64,000 bases of DNA. Origin: Vicia villosa (lineage: Eukaryota; Streptophyta; Magnoliopsida; Fabales; Fabaceae). The notes under the pieces are model-generated. The model made no database searches, had not been told where the DNA came from, and saw nothing but the letters and a program-made list of their open reading frames with translations. The stretch lies in the NCBI RefSeq assembly GCF_029867415.1, contig NC_081185.1:120073987-120137986 (forward strand), given 5' to 3'. The translations under genes and the position numbers were made by a program. Shown here in pieces: positions 12,430 to 24,788 of this stretch (position 1 is its first letter; each line of letters starts with the position of its first letter).

Positions 12430-13735
12430 TTTTTTTGGAGTCAATGAAGGTCACACCTTTCCATCAATGTGAGATAGAGCAAAGGCACATTGACCGATCT
12501 TCACACGAGGATGAACAAAAGGGACCCTATACCTGACCGAAAGAATATAAAACCAAAGACCGAGGGTACCTGATAGAAGCCTCCAATGCCATTTAGATAT
12601 CAAAGCTAGATTGACTTTTCAGAGATCTCTGAAACCTATACCCCGGACTTCTTAGGCTTGCACACTACAAATTACTTCACCGAGGAAATTTTAGAATCCC
12701 CTCTCACACCTCCCCACAGAAATCTCATTTTCATCTTTACTAGCGTATTCCACACTTTCACACGCATCTTAAAGACATAGAAAAAGAAGATAGGAAGGGC
12801 ATTGAGGACTTAATTAAGAAGGATAACTTTACCCTCAAGACAAACATAACAGTTCTTCCAAGAGTGAAGTCTTATCCACATTAGGTTAATTAGCGCTTCC
12901 CATGTGGCTTCAAACTAAGGGTTAACTCCCACTAGAAATCCTAAATACCTAAAAGGGACATACTCAATCTTGTAATGGAGAAAATCGCGAGCCAACTATA
13001 AAAAAAGTAGGGTGAAAATTAATTTCAATCAAGCTACTCTTATAAAAATTAACCCTAAGACCCGACGCCAACTCAAAGCCCCTCAAGATAGCTTTGATAG
13101 TCCACAAATTCACAACTGAAGGATCAATCAATATTATGGTATCATCAACATACTAGAGGTAGGAAACCTCTAAACTATAAAAACCTACTTTAAATAAAAA
13201 AAATACTAAGTTCTAAAGCCCTCTTAAACAACCCACTGATACGTTAAGCCACTAGAAGAAAAAGGAAGGGAGCCAGAGGATCTCTCTGCTTCAACCCTCT
13301 TTTGATTTTAATCTCCAAGGTTGGGGAGTCATTGACTAACACCGCAGGATTACCTAAAAACACATAAGCACAAATCCAGGACCTCCATTTAGAATTAAAG
13401 TCGAATCTAATTAGTATATAATCTAGGAAGCTCCAACAACTGAATCATAAGCTTTCTCAAAGTCAATTTTAAAGCTGATACATACCTTTTTGGCGCGTCT
13501 CGTCAAATCAATCACCTCATCAATGACAATAACTCCATCCACGAACAATATATCTTTTAGGAAAGTCGATTGATCACGGGAGACCGGCTTATCCATAATC
13601 GACCTTAGTCTATTAGTCAACACTTTGGCTACCAGATTATTAAGAGATCCCACGCGAAGATAGGCCTAAAGTCACTCAAGTAAGAAGGATTTTTAATCTT
13701 ACGAATAAGAGTGACAAAGTAGGAGACAAAGTTGT
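12430..13735 (-). pseudogene. LINE (L1-type) reverse transcriptase pseudogene
   Basis: Minus-strand frames read in RT order. 13725-13423 gives DFRPI, LVAKVLTNRLRSIMDK and KVCISFKIDFEKAYDS. Then comes RGLKQRDPLAPFLFLVA (about 13330-13250), followed by the catalytic block YVDDTIILIDPS (about 13160) and GLRVNFYKSSL. The post-RT region has EYVPFRYLGF and MRFLWGG (about 12960-12700). Many stops and shifts make it dead. The 5' part (endonuclease) is missing, as in typical 5'-truncated LINE copies. It is abutted on the right by an LTR-like sequence at 13740. Confidence 0.85.
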
Positions 13736-13739
13736 TTGT

Positions 13740-14003
13740 TGTTGGTATGTGATTGGCTGCAGGGGCAGTAACCCTTGCGGTGACTCATGGGTATTATTGT
13801 AATCCGAATTGTAGTATTATATATTGTTTGTAAAATTGTAACCCTAGTTAATCATAGAAATAAAAATGAACTATAATTATTCTATAGTAGCAGAGGTATG
13901 CACAATTAGCCGAACTGCGTAAACAAAGATTGACTGTGTTCATTGTCTTTTACTTTTGTTTCTCTTTAATCTTGTATACATATTGTTGTTCTAACTTACA
14001 ACA
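13740..14003 (+). mobile_element. Probable solo LTR, Ty1/copia type
   Basis: 264 bp beginning TGTTGGTATG and ending CTTACAACA. Inside are a TATA-like block (TAGTATTATATATTG), TAGTAGCAGAGG and pyrimidine-rich sequence typical of copia LTRs. No partner LTR or internal region is seen, and no 5-bp duplication is evident, so the borders are tentative. Confidence 0.4.
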
Positions 14004-14590
14004 CGTCTGAAAGCAACCTCCACCAACAAAAAAACATCATCCAGAGACAACCCCAAGAACTTCCCACCACAAGGTCAAAATCAATCAAACCTTTATTGAC
14101 TTTTATAAAGAAAAAGGTTCTCAAATCAGAAACCATAAGTGTTTCCTGCATGCCTAATTGCGTACGAAAATATCATTTTCAAACTAAGAAGATTATGAAG
14201 TACAAACACCTCTAGAAATATGTGTGATGTCATTGTCCGACACTTGTATGACCCTCAAATGACATGTGTCAAAAAAGTTAAACAAGTGACGAAAAAGTCA
14301 AGCAAGTCTCTTGATAAATGATTTTGTTTCTTTACTTTAACACTCTTTAAAACGGTATCTGACATTCATTTGTCTTTCATACACCATGTATCAGACAACT
14401 ATGAAGAGTGATTAAAAATTAATTTATTTTTTCTTATTTCAACATATACATATTTTGGACAAATATCAGACATATCTAAAAAAATTAAACATGTATTGAA
14501 GCAATATTATCAAACGAAAAATTAAAGACATAACTTTTGATTACAATATTTTTAACACTCATAATATATGAATAAATAAAATTCAAATAC

Positions 14591-14593
<3 letters not shown>
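14004..14593. other. Intergenic DNA
   Basis: AT-rich sequence without supported coding capacity. Confidence 0.4.

Positions 14594-14685
<92 letters not shown>
14594..14685. repeat. (TA)n microsatellite
   Basis: About 90 bp of TA dinucleotides immediately left of the MITE at 14684. Confidence 0.95.
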
Positions 14686-15523
<838 letters not shown>

Positions 15524-16040
15524 GATAGGTGTTCTCTATATATAATATCCTTGTCATATCTATTACTTATAAAAAATATTTTTATCTTCCACATACTTCA
15601 TAATAACACAGAACCTACAAAAAAAAAGGATATTTTTTCAAAATTTCTAAATTAATCAAAACCACCGCATGCTAGATGATAGACAAATCATCCCTTACCC
15701 TATTCCTACCTCCCAAGTCCCAAGCATGTTGACATACGAATTATTAATATTTTGATTCGTGAATCTCAAGGTCACTAAATTTATTACTTAAAAGATTTCG
15801 TTCACTAGGTAATCTAAAAGATTTCGTTCACAAGGTAATCTAAATCCGAATATTTCGAGTAGAACGTATAAATATATACTCATTCATACGAGGTCAGTAG
15901 CAGAAGATCTTGTAGAGCTTAAACCCAAGTTCACATTCACGGTTCATTCACTTGGAGTCCATATTATTTACTAATATAATTAAACACCTAATATAAATTT
16001 GTGTTTAATTTTTATGCAATGTCAATGAAAAAAAAAAGTT
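15524..16040. other. Intergenic DNA
   Basis: No coding region. A small local duplication (AAGATTTCGTTCAC.AGGTAATCTAAA) occurs at about 15790-15845. Confidence 0.4.
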
Positions 16041-16044
16041 ATAT

Positions 16045-16260
16045 TGTTGATAAACCACAATTAGCTGGAAATCGGTGTGCAAGCCTAAAAGCTTTGGTGG
16101 ACTCGGCATTAAAGATATTGGTATTTTGAGTAAGACGCTTTTAGCTAAATGGAAATGGCGGATCTTGACGAAAATCGTCTCTACAGTTGATATGACAAAT
16201 CCCTCTAGCATTTGTTAGAAGGTGAAGAAGAGAGGGGACAAAATTATTATTAGTGTGATT
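16045..16260 (+). pseudogene. LINE 3'-region fragment
   Basis: The plus-strand reading ISWKSVCKPKSFGGLGIKDI followed by LLAKWKWRIL matches the post-RT C-terminal region of plant L1-type LINEs (W..(C/I)..PK..GGLG(I/V)..(L/I)...L..KW.WR). It is interrupted by stops (after PSSIC and near 16257) and surrounded by non-coding DNA. Confidence 0.75.
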
Positions 16261-17239
16261 TGGTTGGCCTCGGTTTGAAATTTATGGTTGATGCGAAATG
16301 CTATCTTATTTAAAAGTAGCTTATGTAGTTTTTCCTAATGTTTATCGGCAATCAAATTTCTTTCTTGAAAGTGGATGGGGTTTGGTAAAAAACCTTCAAT
16401 ATTCAATGGCTTTCATGTATGAAATACGCTTCCTTGTTTTAAATAGTCCGCCGTTTTCGTGCCGTTGTAAAGGTTTGTCTTGTAAGGGTTTGAGTACTAA
16501 TTTTGTTTATAATAGTTGTGTTGCCTATTAAAAAAAGTTATATGTATAATTTAATATAAATAATGTGATAAAATCCAAACTTTATAATTATTTGGTAGTT
16601 TTATTTTATTTTTTTACACAAATTAAGTTAAACCCTATAGAATAACTAACTAAGCACATGTAGTGTCTATAACCATTATGCTACACATGCTTTTCTTCCT
16701 CAATCTCTATGAAACTGGATTTTAACAAGCGTGTGAAATCATCATTTAGATTACTCATTTTAGAATAAAGGAAAATATTTTATAAAACATTAATGTAAAT
16801 TCAATGTAATAAAAATTTAAAAATTTGTTTTTAATAAATATTAATTAATTTATAATTTTAAACAAAATCCTCAATCCTCATAAATAATTAAAAACCCTAA
16901 ATTATTTTACAAAAATATATTAGAATACGTGTACATTATTCAGCCAGGAATAATTAAAAGACATGCATTATTTGACTGTATGATTAGAATTGATTCCATT
17001 TAAATTAATATTAATAGAATTGATTCTCATTTACATATACAAAAGTACAAAAAAGAAGAGTGGACACCATGTGCTGTTGTGTATATAATGTCATTGTCTC
17101 CTGTATGTGGTAATCATCAATAACTAATCTATTTACAATATAATACGATAAAATTATTTTATATATAAACACTTTCAAATAAAATAACTTTTATAATATA
17201 AATTTATTTACATATAGAATATAATAAAGAAAAAAAGGA
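16261..17239. other. Intergenic DNA
   Basis: AT-rich sequence. Open frames here are short and unsupported. Confidence 0.4.
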
Positions 17240-17425
17240 TATGCACTGACAGTGTAAAATATTTTTGCATTGTCAACCAATCACAACCATGTATCCAATT
17301 AAAACACAATTTTAATTTTAAAAAACTAATATGATATGACAAGTGTAAAGATTTTGCTTGGTTGTATGTGTAAAGTTACTTTACACTGTCAGTGCACTAT
17401 CTTTAAACTCTATAATAAATTAGTT
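17240..17425. mobile_element. MITE with TGCACTGACAGTG termini, copy 1
   Basis: Inverted ends TGCACTGACAGTGTAAA (about 17250) and TTTACACTGTCAGTGCA (about 17380). Homologous to 18383-18569, including immediate flanks (ATAATAAAG on the left, CTTTAAACTCTATAATAAAT on the right). Confidence 0.7.
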
Positions 17426-17430
17426 TACTA

Positions 17431-17976
<546 letters not shown>

Positions 17977-18029
17977 GGACGTATCAAATGAGAACTTTGA
18001 CTATTATGAGAACTGAGAACTTTTAATAA

Positions 18030-18158
18030 TAACCATACGATTTAAAATCAATGTTGAGATTTGCATTGGTGTGATATGTATTCAAACCAGGATCTATATA
18101 TTAATTATTGTTTCTTAAAATTTGAGTGAAATCTAAGGCATTGATTTTAAATCGTAAG

Positions 18159-18165
<7 letters not shown>
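18030..18165. mobile_element. Short inverted-repeat element (possible MITE)
   Basis: AATAACCATACGATTTAAAA at about 18030 is inverted as TTTTAAATCGTAAGGTTATT ending about 18165. Arms are about 28 bp around an interior of about 80 bp. Flanked by (TA)n and (ATT)n tracts. Confidence 0.45.

Positions 18166-18242
<77 letters not shown>
18162..18242. repeat. (ATT)n followed by (TA)n
   Basis: About ten ATT units run into about 50 bp of TA dinucleotides. Confidence 0.9.
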
Positions 18243-18246
<4 letters not shown>

Positions 18247-18304
18247 ATATCCAAATATATTTTTTTTCTTTTTTAACATTACATTTAAAATATATGATAT
18301 ATCC

Positions 18305-18355
18305 AAATGCGTGTAACATAACAGAACTCGTGCGTATGTACGGGTTTGTTACTAG
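18305..18355 (+). mobile_element. Helitron 3' end
   Basis: AATGCGTGTAACATAACAG precedes a hairpin-like ACTCGTGCGTATGTACGGGT, then TTGTTACTAG followed by T. This matches the Helitron terminus seen (reverse-complemented) at 37849. The 5' end of this copy was not identified. Confidence 0.65.
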
Positions 18356-18382
18356 TTTAATTATATAATATAATAAAGAGAA

Positions 18383-18569
18383 AAAAGAATGTGCACTGAC
18401 AGTGTAAAATATTTATATTGTCAATCAATCATAATCATATATCCAATTAAAACACAATTTTAATTTAAAAAAAATTAATATGACATGACAAGTGTAAAAA
18501 TTTTGATTAATTATATGTATAAAATTAATTTACAGTGTCAGTGCACTACCTTTAAACTCTATAATAAAT
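18383..18569. mobile_element. MITE with TGCACTGACAGTG termini, copy 2
   Basis: Second copy of the 17240-17425 element in the same orientation, with the same immediate flanks, about 1.1 kb away. Confidence 0.7.
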
Positions 18570-18637
18570 TACTTAAAACATATATACATGCATATCAATT
18601 ACACTTATATATATATATAACAGTAAATATTTTATTG

Positions 18638-18639
<2 letters not shown>

Positions 18640-18705
<66 letters not shown>
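18640..18705. repeat. (TA)n microsatellite
   Basis: About 65 bp of TA dinucleotides. Confidence 0.95.
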
Positions 18706-18706
<1 letters not shown>

Positions 18707-18910
18707 CAACTGCTCTATTCTTTATTGAATTAATTAATTGGTGAATGCTTATGCAATATCTGAATGATCAGGATGATAAGATTTGATTCCTTTTGTAGTG
18801 ATTAAATTAGCGTAATGACACAATTATCGAATAAGATTCACACTAGGAAATAAAGTTGTACTAACATGTGAATAAAAAATTTAAATAACAATTAAAAAAA
18901 ATTATAAAAA

Positions 18911-19210
18911 AATAAGTTTTTTAGAAAATTTACTAAAGTGTCTAGGTTTTGCAGGACTCCCTAGAATATGCGTTAAACCATTTGGCGCATTAGTATAAAT
19001 TTTCTTGAATTAGCCAAACCATTTGGCGTATAAGTGTTCGTAAAAAGTCAAAAAATATTAAATAAAAAAGAAACATACACATTGGCGCCAAACCATTTGG
19101 CGCATACACCTAATTTTTGTACCAATGCGCCAATTCATTTGGCGCATACTCCAGGGGGTCTTGCAAAACCTAGACACTTTGGTAAATTTTCTAAAAAAAC
19201 TTGTTTTTTT
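18911..19210. mobile_element. Inverted-repeat element with internal GCGCCAAATGG palindromes
   Basis: Terminal inverted repeats of about 48 bp: the left end contains TTTTTTAGAAAATTTACTAA and GTGTCTAGGTTTTGCA, and the right end is its inverse. Inside are four copies of palindromic or half-palindromic (GCGCC)AAACCATTTGGCGC(AT) motifs at about 18974, 19016, 19087 and 19125. Non-coding. The layout mirrors the Mutator-like elements at 40492 and 60442 but with a different palindrome. Confidence 0.7.
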
Positions 19211-19474
19211 TTTAATTTTTTTTTAAACCTTGTTATTTAAATTTTTTTTTCCTAACATGTTAGTTTTATTAAACATACCCTCTCACTTTCGCTATAAAGA
19301 ATTGAAAAAGAGCATAATCTCAATAGTGGTGAAAGGTGACGTTAGAAGTAGAATAGAGTAACATCTTGTTTCTCTTCAAACACACTACTATAGAAACAAC
19401 ATTTAATTACGGCTAGGTGAAGGATGTTATACTGAGTGGAGGTCCGTGGTAAAGTAGAGTGCGGTAGTGAATAA

Positions 19475-19680
19475 TAGGGGTGGACAAGCGGTCAGGTAGG
19501 GTCGGTTTCGGGCCCAAAACACCAATCCGGCCCAACCCTCGGGTGACAAAGTTTGGCCCATATCAATCCTACATTTGTACCGGTTATGTTCGGGTTCGGT
19601 TTCATCCGGATCGGGTAACTGGGCCGGGTAAATTCGGATATCAACTGTTGTTGGCCCAATTCAAAATCTAGCCCAAATAA
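19475..19680 (+). mobile_element. Left end of a hAT element
   Basis: TAGGGGTGGACAAGCGG starts a GC-rich terminal region (GGTCGGTTTCGGGCCC, CGGCCCAACCC). This is the hAT terminus style of this genome. A minus-strand hAT transposase pseudogene lies 9.5-11.4 kb to the right, with a 6.76-kb retrotransposon in between. The matching right end was not found in 30.9-32 kb. Confidence 0.5.
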
Positions 19681-19994
19681 CAAAATCCAATAGTTTTTTT
19701 TTTCTAATTTTTTTTATTCAGATTAAAAATCTATCTATAATTGTTAAATTGGGCCTTATTTGTTTCACATATCTATTGTTAAATTTTAAGATGAATGTGG
19801 GTCTTATCTTTACAATAATTTACTTAAAAAAATTGCCATAAACATTTGAATTCAGACTTGACATTCTGATTAAATTCAAATTCACCATAGTCTTTGATTT
19901 CACATAATTTAAAACTGAACCAAATTCTGCTGCATCAAGTTCAAGCAACAAAAATTATCTAACATCAAGTTCATTACAATTTAACAAATAAGCT
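19681..19994. other. 3' flank of the captured exon set
   Basis: Non-coding, AT-rich DNA between the hAT left end and the stop codon of the minus-strand exon set. It could act as 3' UTR. Confidence 0.35.
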
Positions 19995-21630
19995 TCACAA
20001 GCTACATAATAACACAATCAACATAACTTCCAATTCATGTCCATCATCACAACTTCCTGGTCCAGCATCAAATTCCTTCCTCTTTCCCTTTAAGACAAGC
20101 TCCTTCTTCTAAACATTGAATAAATCTTAACCAAAACAAATTTAAATTAATTTTAGTTCAAAGGGAATAAACTGCACTAATCCATATAAAAAATAACACC
20201 ACTTTAATCTTATTAGAAGATCACTGTAATAAATATATATTTGCAGTACTAAAAGGTCCACTAAGATAGTGACTAACTCACTAACATGTACTGGTGGAGG
20301 GATTAACCAAATTGATCAGCACAACATCATGCTAACCCAAGCCATTGTTTAGTATCAAAACTCTTACTAAAAAAAGTGCTTAAAAATAATAATGCAATGT
20401 TTAGTATGAAAACTCCTACTAAAAAAAGTGCTTAATAATAATAATGCAATTTTCCTGTTTTTAATGCACATGATACCTATCTAGAAACATCTCCTATTGG
20501 GAATTAAGCTGGCAAGGATCCACAAGATCACAAATATGTACATAGTTAATGTAATATACCTGTTTGATGTCTTCAAGATTGAGATCCAAGTAGTAAGAGT
20601 CTGAGAACTCGTCAATTTCTTCTTGTAACTTCATCTTGGTCTCTTAAGATAGGAAGAGGAAGTATCTTTCAAAGGAAACATTGAAAGCAACGTACAATCA
20701 GAAGAGCTCTACATCATTAAGTAAGTCTATATTCAGTCAGAAACTCACTTCGGCTGTAGGCGGATGAGCTTCTTTTGTGCATAGCAATCTAGCTTCTTTT
20801 GCAGCCAATAAAACTTTCTTTTTCAAGCAGATATCTAAGAGAGAAAGCCTTGGCTGTCTGCTGCAATACAGAGTAAGCACAGTTTGGTTAACTAATGCAA
20901 TCAGATTGGTTAGTCAATAGATTAAGCACAATTTTTATTTTCATAGTTAATAGTTAATACTGTAGTTAAATGCATTAGAGAGCCTATGAACTTGTAACAG
21001 AAGTGAGAAATACAATTTATTTTAACTCTCTTCACCTTCTCTTTTCACACGTAATGAAAAATAACAAAGGTACACATTCTTACTAAAACTAGCATTCAAC
21101 ATATTAACTTAGCAATTTCATACTTTTGTAAGTATTTCAACATAAGCATGAAAATACCAAAAATGAAGATCCTCCCCTCAAGCAACCTACTATTTGTTAA
21201 GAAGAAATCAACCAATAGGTTTTAACTCATTGAGCCTGGCTGTGGGTATGGTCTACAATTATATTGAACCAAACTAACATTTTTAATATGGATAAGCTAA
21301 AATTATGGAGTCATCTATGTTTCAAAATTGAGAGCCGAACCAAGCTGGGCATTTTAAGATTAACGATCAATATGGAAAACATACAATGTTCAAGGAAGCA
21401 TGTTTATAAACTGAAAAGTGTTAATGAGGTTATGACTAAAAGCATCATATGAATATTTCATTCAGCAAATCAAATTTAAATACAGGGAACTTCAATTATA
21501 TCAGTAGTAAAAAAGACAAGGGCCCACCTTTGGAACTCTCTGTGATTTCTTCTAGTTTTGGTATCAGGTCTTTACCCTCTTTCACAAGAGCTTCAATTTT
21601 TGATGAGTCTCGCATCGGATGAGATATTGC
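19995..21630 (-). pseudogene. Host-type gene fragment (four exons) inside the hAT element
   Basis: Minus-strand exons with GT-AG borders. E1 is 21630-21528 (after TTTTCAG; encodes PMRDSSKIEALVKEGKDLIP). E2 is 20860-20749 (ends before GTGAGT; contains LKKKVLLAAKEARLLCTKEA). E3 is 20640-20560 (MKLQEEIDEFSDSYYLDLNL). E4 is 20108-19995 (KKELVLKGKRKEFDAG, ending in TGA). E2, E3 and E4 join in one continuous frame. E1 ends in a phase that does not fit E2, so an exon is missing between them. The product is charged and probably partly coiled coil. I do not recognise it with confidence; a faint resemblance to C-termini of plant SMC-hinge proteins (DMS3/GMI1 type) deserves a search. It lies downstream of a C-terminally truncated hAT transposase on the same strand, suggesting gene capture. 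Confidence 0.5.
20347..20450. repeat. About 51-bp tandem duplication
   Basis: TGTTTAGTAT.AAAACTC.TACTAAAAAAAGTGCTTAA and following are present twice in tandem, inside the intron between E4 and E3 of the minus-strand gene fragment. Confidence 0.8.
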
Positions 21631-21764
21631 CTGAAAATAATTCAAAGAACATTCAGTGTGATAAATCATGCATTATACATGTCAAAGGAATGAGGTATCA
21701 ATACCATAGTGTCTGTTATTTAAACTACAACAGCAGCATCACAAACAACAGCAACATTAGCCAT

Positions 21765-21860
21765 AGTGATGGTTGTGCAGGGATTCTTTTGATATTCTTT
21801 CAAAAGGTGTTGGTTGTGCAGGACTGTTTTTGATATTCTTTCAAAAAGTGTTGATTGTGT
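21765..21860. repeat. Short tandem duplication
   Basis: GGTTGTGCAGG, then TTTTGATATTCTTTCAAAA and GTGTTG, occurs twice side by side just left of the retrotransposon insertion. Confidence 0.75.
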
Positions 21861-21889
21861 TAATGTCGGCTTCAAAAAAACGAGTCATC

Positions 21890-22439
21890 TGTCATACCCT
21901 AAAATTTGCCCTCCATATTCCATTTACAATGATTCAAAGTTCAAGGTTCAGTTCCAAAGATTACTCACTCAAAAGTCCAGATGATCCACAGTCAACTGAT
22001 TCAAACCTGAAGGCCAACTACAATCAAAGCATGATTCAAACCTAGGGTCATTGGTAAAACATCAAGTATAGAGGTGCATAACCATCATTTGATCAAATAT
22101 TGATCCTGATTCCATTAATAGAAACTCAGAGATGAACAAATACAAAATAATTAGAAACTTTGACTGGGCATAACTTTCACATGGAACATCAAAAATTCCC
22201 CTTCCTCAAAATCTCATTTTTTCCCCTATTCACTTCCTTAGCTATTAAACCTCTATAATTTTGCTATAAACCTTTACCTTAGATTCAAAGCCAATAGGAA
22301 AGGGTTGAGGGTGCCTAACACCTTCCCTCGACCTGAATATAGTATCTTACCCTGATCTCTATACTGCGTAGGGTTTCTTATTCACCCTTCAGAATAGGTG
22401 GCGACTCTCTAAATCTAAAATTTTAGGCAGGTTGCTACA
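21890..22439 (+). repeat. 5' LTR (550 bp)
   Basis: Starts TG and ends CA. Nearly identical to the 3' LTR except for about 30 bp missing near 22145-22165, so the two LTRs have diverged mainly by one indel. Confidence 0.93.
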
Positions 22440-22441
22440 GC

Positions 22442-22460
22442 TGGCGACTCTGCTGGGGAC
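22442..22460 (+). other. Primer-binding site
   Basis: TGGCGACTCTGCTGGGGAC lies three bases after the 5' LTR. Its TGG start pairs with a tRNA CCA end. Legume Ogre/Tat elements are described as primed by tRNA-Arg, and this sequence is of that kind, but the tRNA was not checked. Confidence 0.75.
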
Positions 22461-23325
22461 AACTTAAATGGTGAATACTATGCTCCTATATGTTTTAGGT
22501 TTTGGCAGGGTTTAGGTTTGACAACTTTTTAGGGTTTGGCTAATTCGCCTTTTTTAGGGTTTGTAATTATTTTATTTTTTTTTTAAAAAAATTTTTTTAT
22601 TTGTTTTTTATCTAAAAATATTTAATTGTTTATAATATGTTTATATTTAATTGTTTATGTTAATATATTTATATTTAATTGCCTAATTGTCATATTTTTA
22701 TATGCACTGCTGACATATTATGTAATGTTAAAACCCTAAGTGTGGGAGTTAACTTTGAGATCAATAGGGGAGCATGAATCGCCTACGAGTCTCATTGATA
22801 ACTCCACTCGGAGTGGGTTGAGTATTCAGAAATGTCCAAAACGAGGCTTGACTTTGTTAAGGGCAGGACTGGATACTTGGCTGATCTCTCCGAGAACCTA
22901 CCCCAAAAATTCGAACCTCATGGATAAAATGAGTTGTTCTAAAATTCGAAGAGACAAAAAAAGTCTCGGAGGCTACGAACGACCCCATGAGACCTTCTAG
23001 AACCCCCCTATAAAAAGGTTGGCTCCCAAGAGCCGCTACGTCGAACCTATGAACTTATGTGATTATGTGCTATATGTATATATATGTGTTGATCATTTTT
23101 TTTATTATTTCTTTTTCCATGCATCATTCCTCATGTGCATTCTTGCATCATATCTTATTCAAAATAAACAAAGGAAAAAGGATATCATGCATATCATGCA
23201 TGGCATACACATCATTTTCATGGCATTAAGAGAAGATTTCTCTTCTATCTCCAGAACAAGGGACCATTGGGAAGGATAACCTAACATCCCGACCGTCTTA
23301 TCAAACCAGATTTCAAAAGAAATCG
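22461..23325 (+). other. Leader region of the retrotransposon
   Basis: A long untranslated leader. A short open stretch at 22740-23000 is not recognised as any retrotransposon protein and is probably not translated. Confidence 0.5.
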
Positions 23326-24788
23326 ATGGAGCAGCTAGAGCAGAATCAAGCCGCCCTTCGTGAGGAAGTGGATCAACTGAAGGTTAGTATGGAAGAAGTT
23401 AAAGGAGGTATGACCCAGATGCTAGGGATACCCTGGTTCAGGATGAGATCCCCAATGACGAAAACCCGCCGCTAGGATTTGTTTCAGGCTTTGGCCCGGC
23501 TAAGGACAGACCTCAGGCCCGCTCTGTTAGGAGAGCTACCCAATTCCAAGAGAAAGGAGAAACCTCCCAAGAGGGATTTGTCCCCACTCTACAAACGAAA
23601 GGGACAACCCGCACAGTTCGCATTCCTGCTGACAATGTCCCTAAGGACGAAGATTACCTGGACCTACAATACGGAGTGCAAGAGGTGGACAACACAGACC
23701 AAGCACCTCAGACACAACAGTCTATTCCTAACTCTGAGGAAGATTCCAAGGACAGTGAACAAATCAAGGCGCTGGAGGAGAGACTAAAAGTGGTAGAAGG
23801 ATACAATGTCTTTGATGTGGATGCCTTCGAAATGAGTTTGGTCTCAGACTTGACTATCCCTCGCAAATTCAAGATTCCCGACTTCGAGAAATACAAAGGA
23901 CTCACATGTCCGAGGAATCACTTGCGCATGTATGTGCGAAAAATGGCTGCCTACGCCCACGATCAAAAGCTAATGATACATTTCTTTCAAGAAAGCTTAA
24001 GCGGAGCGTCTATTGACTGGTACATGCAATTGGAGAAATCCTATATCAGAAGCTGGAATGATCTGGCTAACACATTCTTGAAGCAATACAAGTACAACTT
24101 GGACATGGCACCCAATCGGATGCAATTACAAAACATGTCACAGAAGAAGGATGAATCATTCAAGGAGTATGCCCAAAGGTGGAGGGAAATGGCTTCTCGA
24201 GTCCAACCTCCCCTAATGGACAAAGAACTGGTGGACATATTTATGAGCACTTTGCAAGGACCATACTACGACAAGATGGTCGGAAGCACATCTTCAGGGT
24301 TCTCGGACTTGGTAGTCATTGGCGAGAGAATTGAAGATGGAATCAAAAATGGGAAGATACAAGGGGCACCCTCAGGTTCCTATCACACAAAGAAGTCATA
24401 TGACGGAAAAAAGGAACCCAACACCGTTGGAGCAATCCTGGTTAATCAGACACCAACACTACAACAGAAGGATCAGCAAAAACAACAGGGTGGCCAACGC
24501 CCCTGGAGGTCCAAGCCAAAACGATCGTTTACCCCATTGCACGTGCCGCTGTCTCAAGCTCTGCAACATCTGCTCAGTCAGAACTTGGTTACCCTGCTGC
24601 CTCCATACTCAGCTCCGGCTAACCCCGCTCCCGGGTACAAGCATCATGCTAGGTGCGCTTATCATTCAGATAGTCCTGGTCATGATACAGAGGATTGTGG
24701 GCCGTTGAAGCACAAGATCCAAGATTTGATTGAAGAAGGGCTCATTGAGTTCGAAGATCCTAGCAAGTCTAAAGCCATAGGTGGCTAG
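23326..24788 (+). pseudogene. Retrotransposon Gag, one frameshift
   Basis: The ATG at 23326 opens a coiled-coil-like start (MEQLEQNQAALREEVDQLK). A one-base shift near 23430 breaks it after about 49 codons. The next frame is open from there through 24788, including 370 uninterrupted codons from 23676. It holds a retrotransposon gag core (KFKIPDFEKYKG, SGASIDWYMQLEKSYIRSW, ETS-like repeats absent, KEYAQRWREMASRVQPP) and, near the C-terminus, a C-x2-H-x5-H-x4-C knuckle (CAYHSDSPGHDTEDC). Gag would form the particle that packages the RNA. No pol follows: after the stop at 24786-24788 the frame does not reopen. The intact C-terminal frame suggests fairly recent activity or selection, but the shift makes this copy doubtful. 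Confidence 0.85.

Noticed and set aside
16005..16211. 68-codon minus-strand frame
   Set aside because: The plus strand of the same segment reads as a LINE C-terminal fragment, so the minus frame is antisense.
22740..23000. 86-codon frame in the retrotransposon leader as an extra ORF1
   Set aside because: Ogre elements can carry an ORF before gag, but this stretch is short and shows no recognisable motif.
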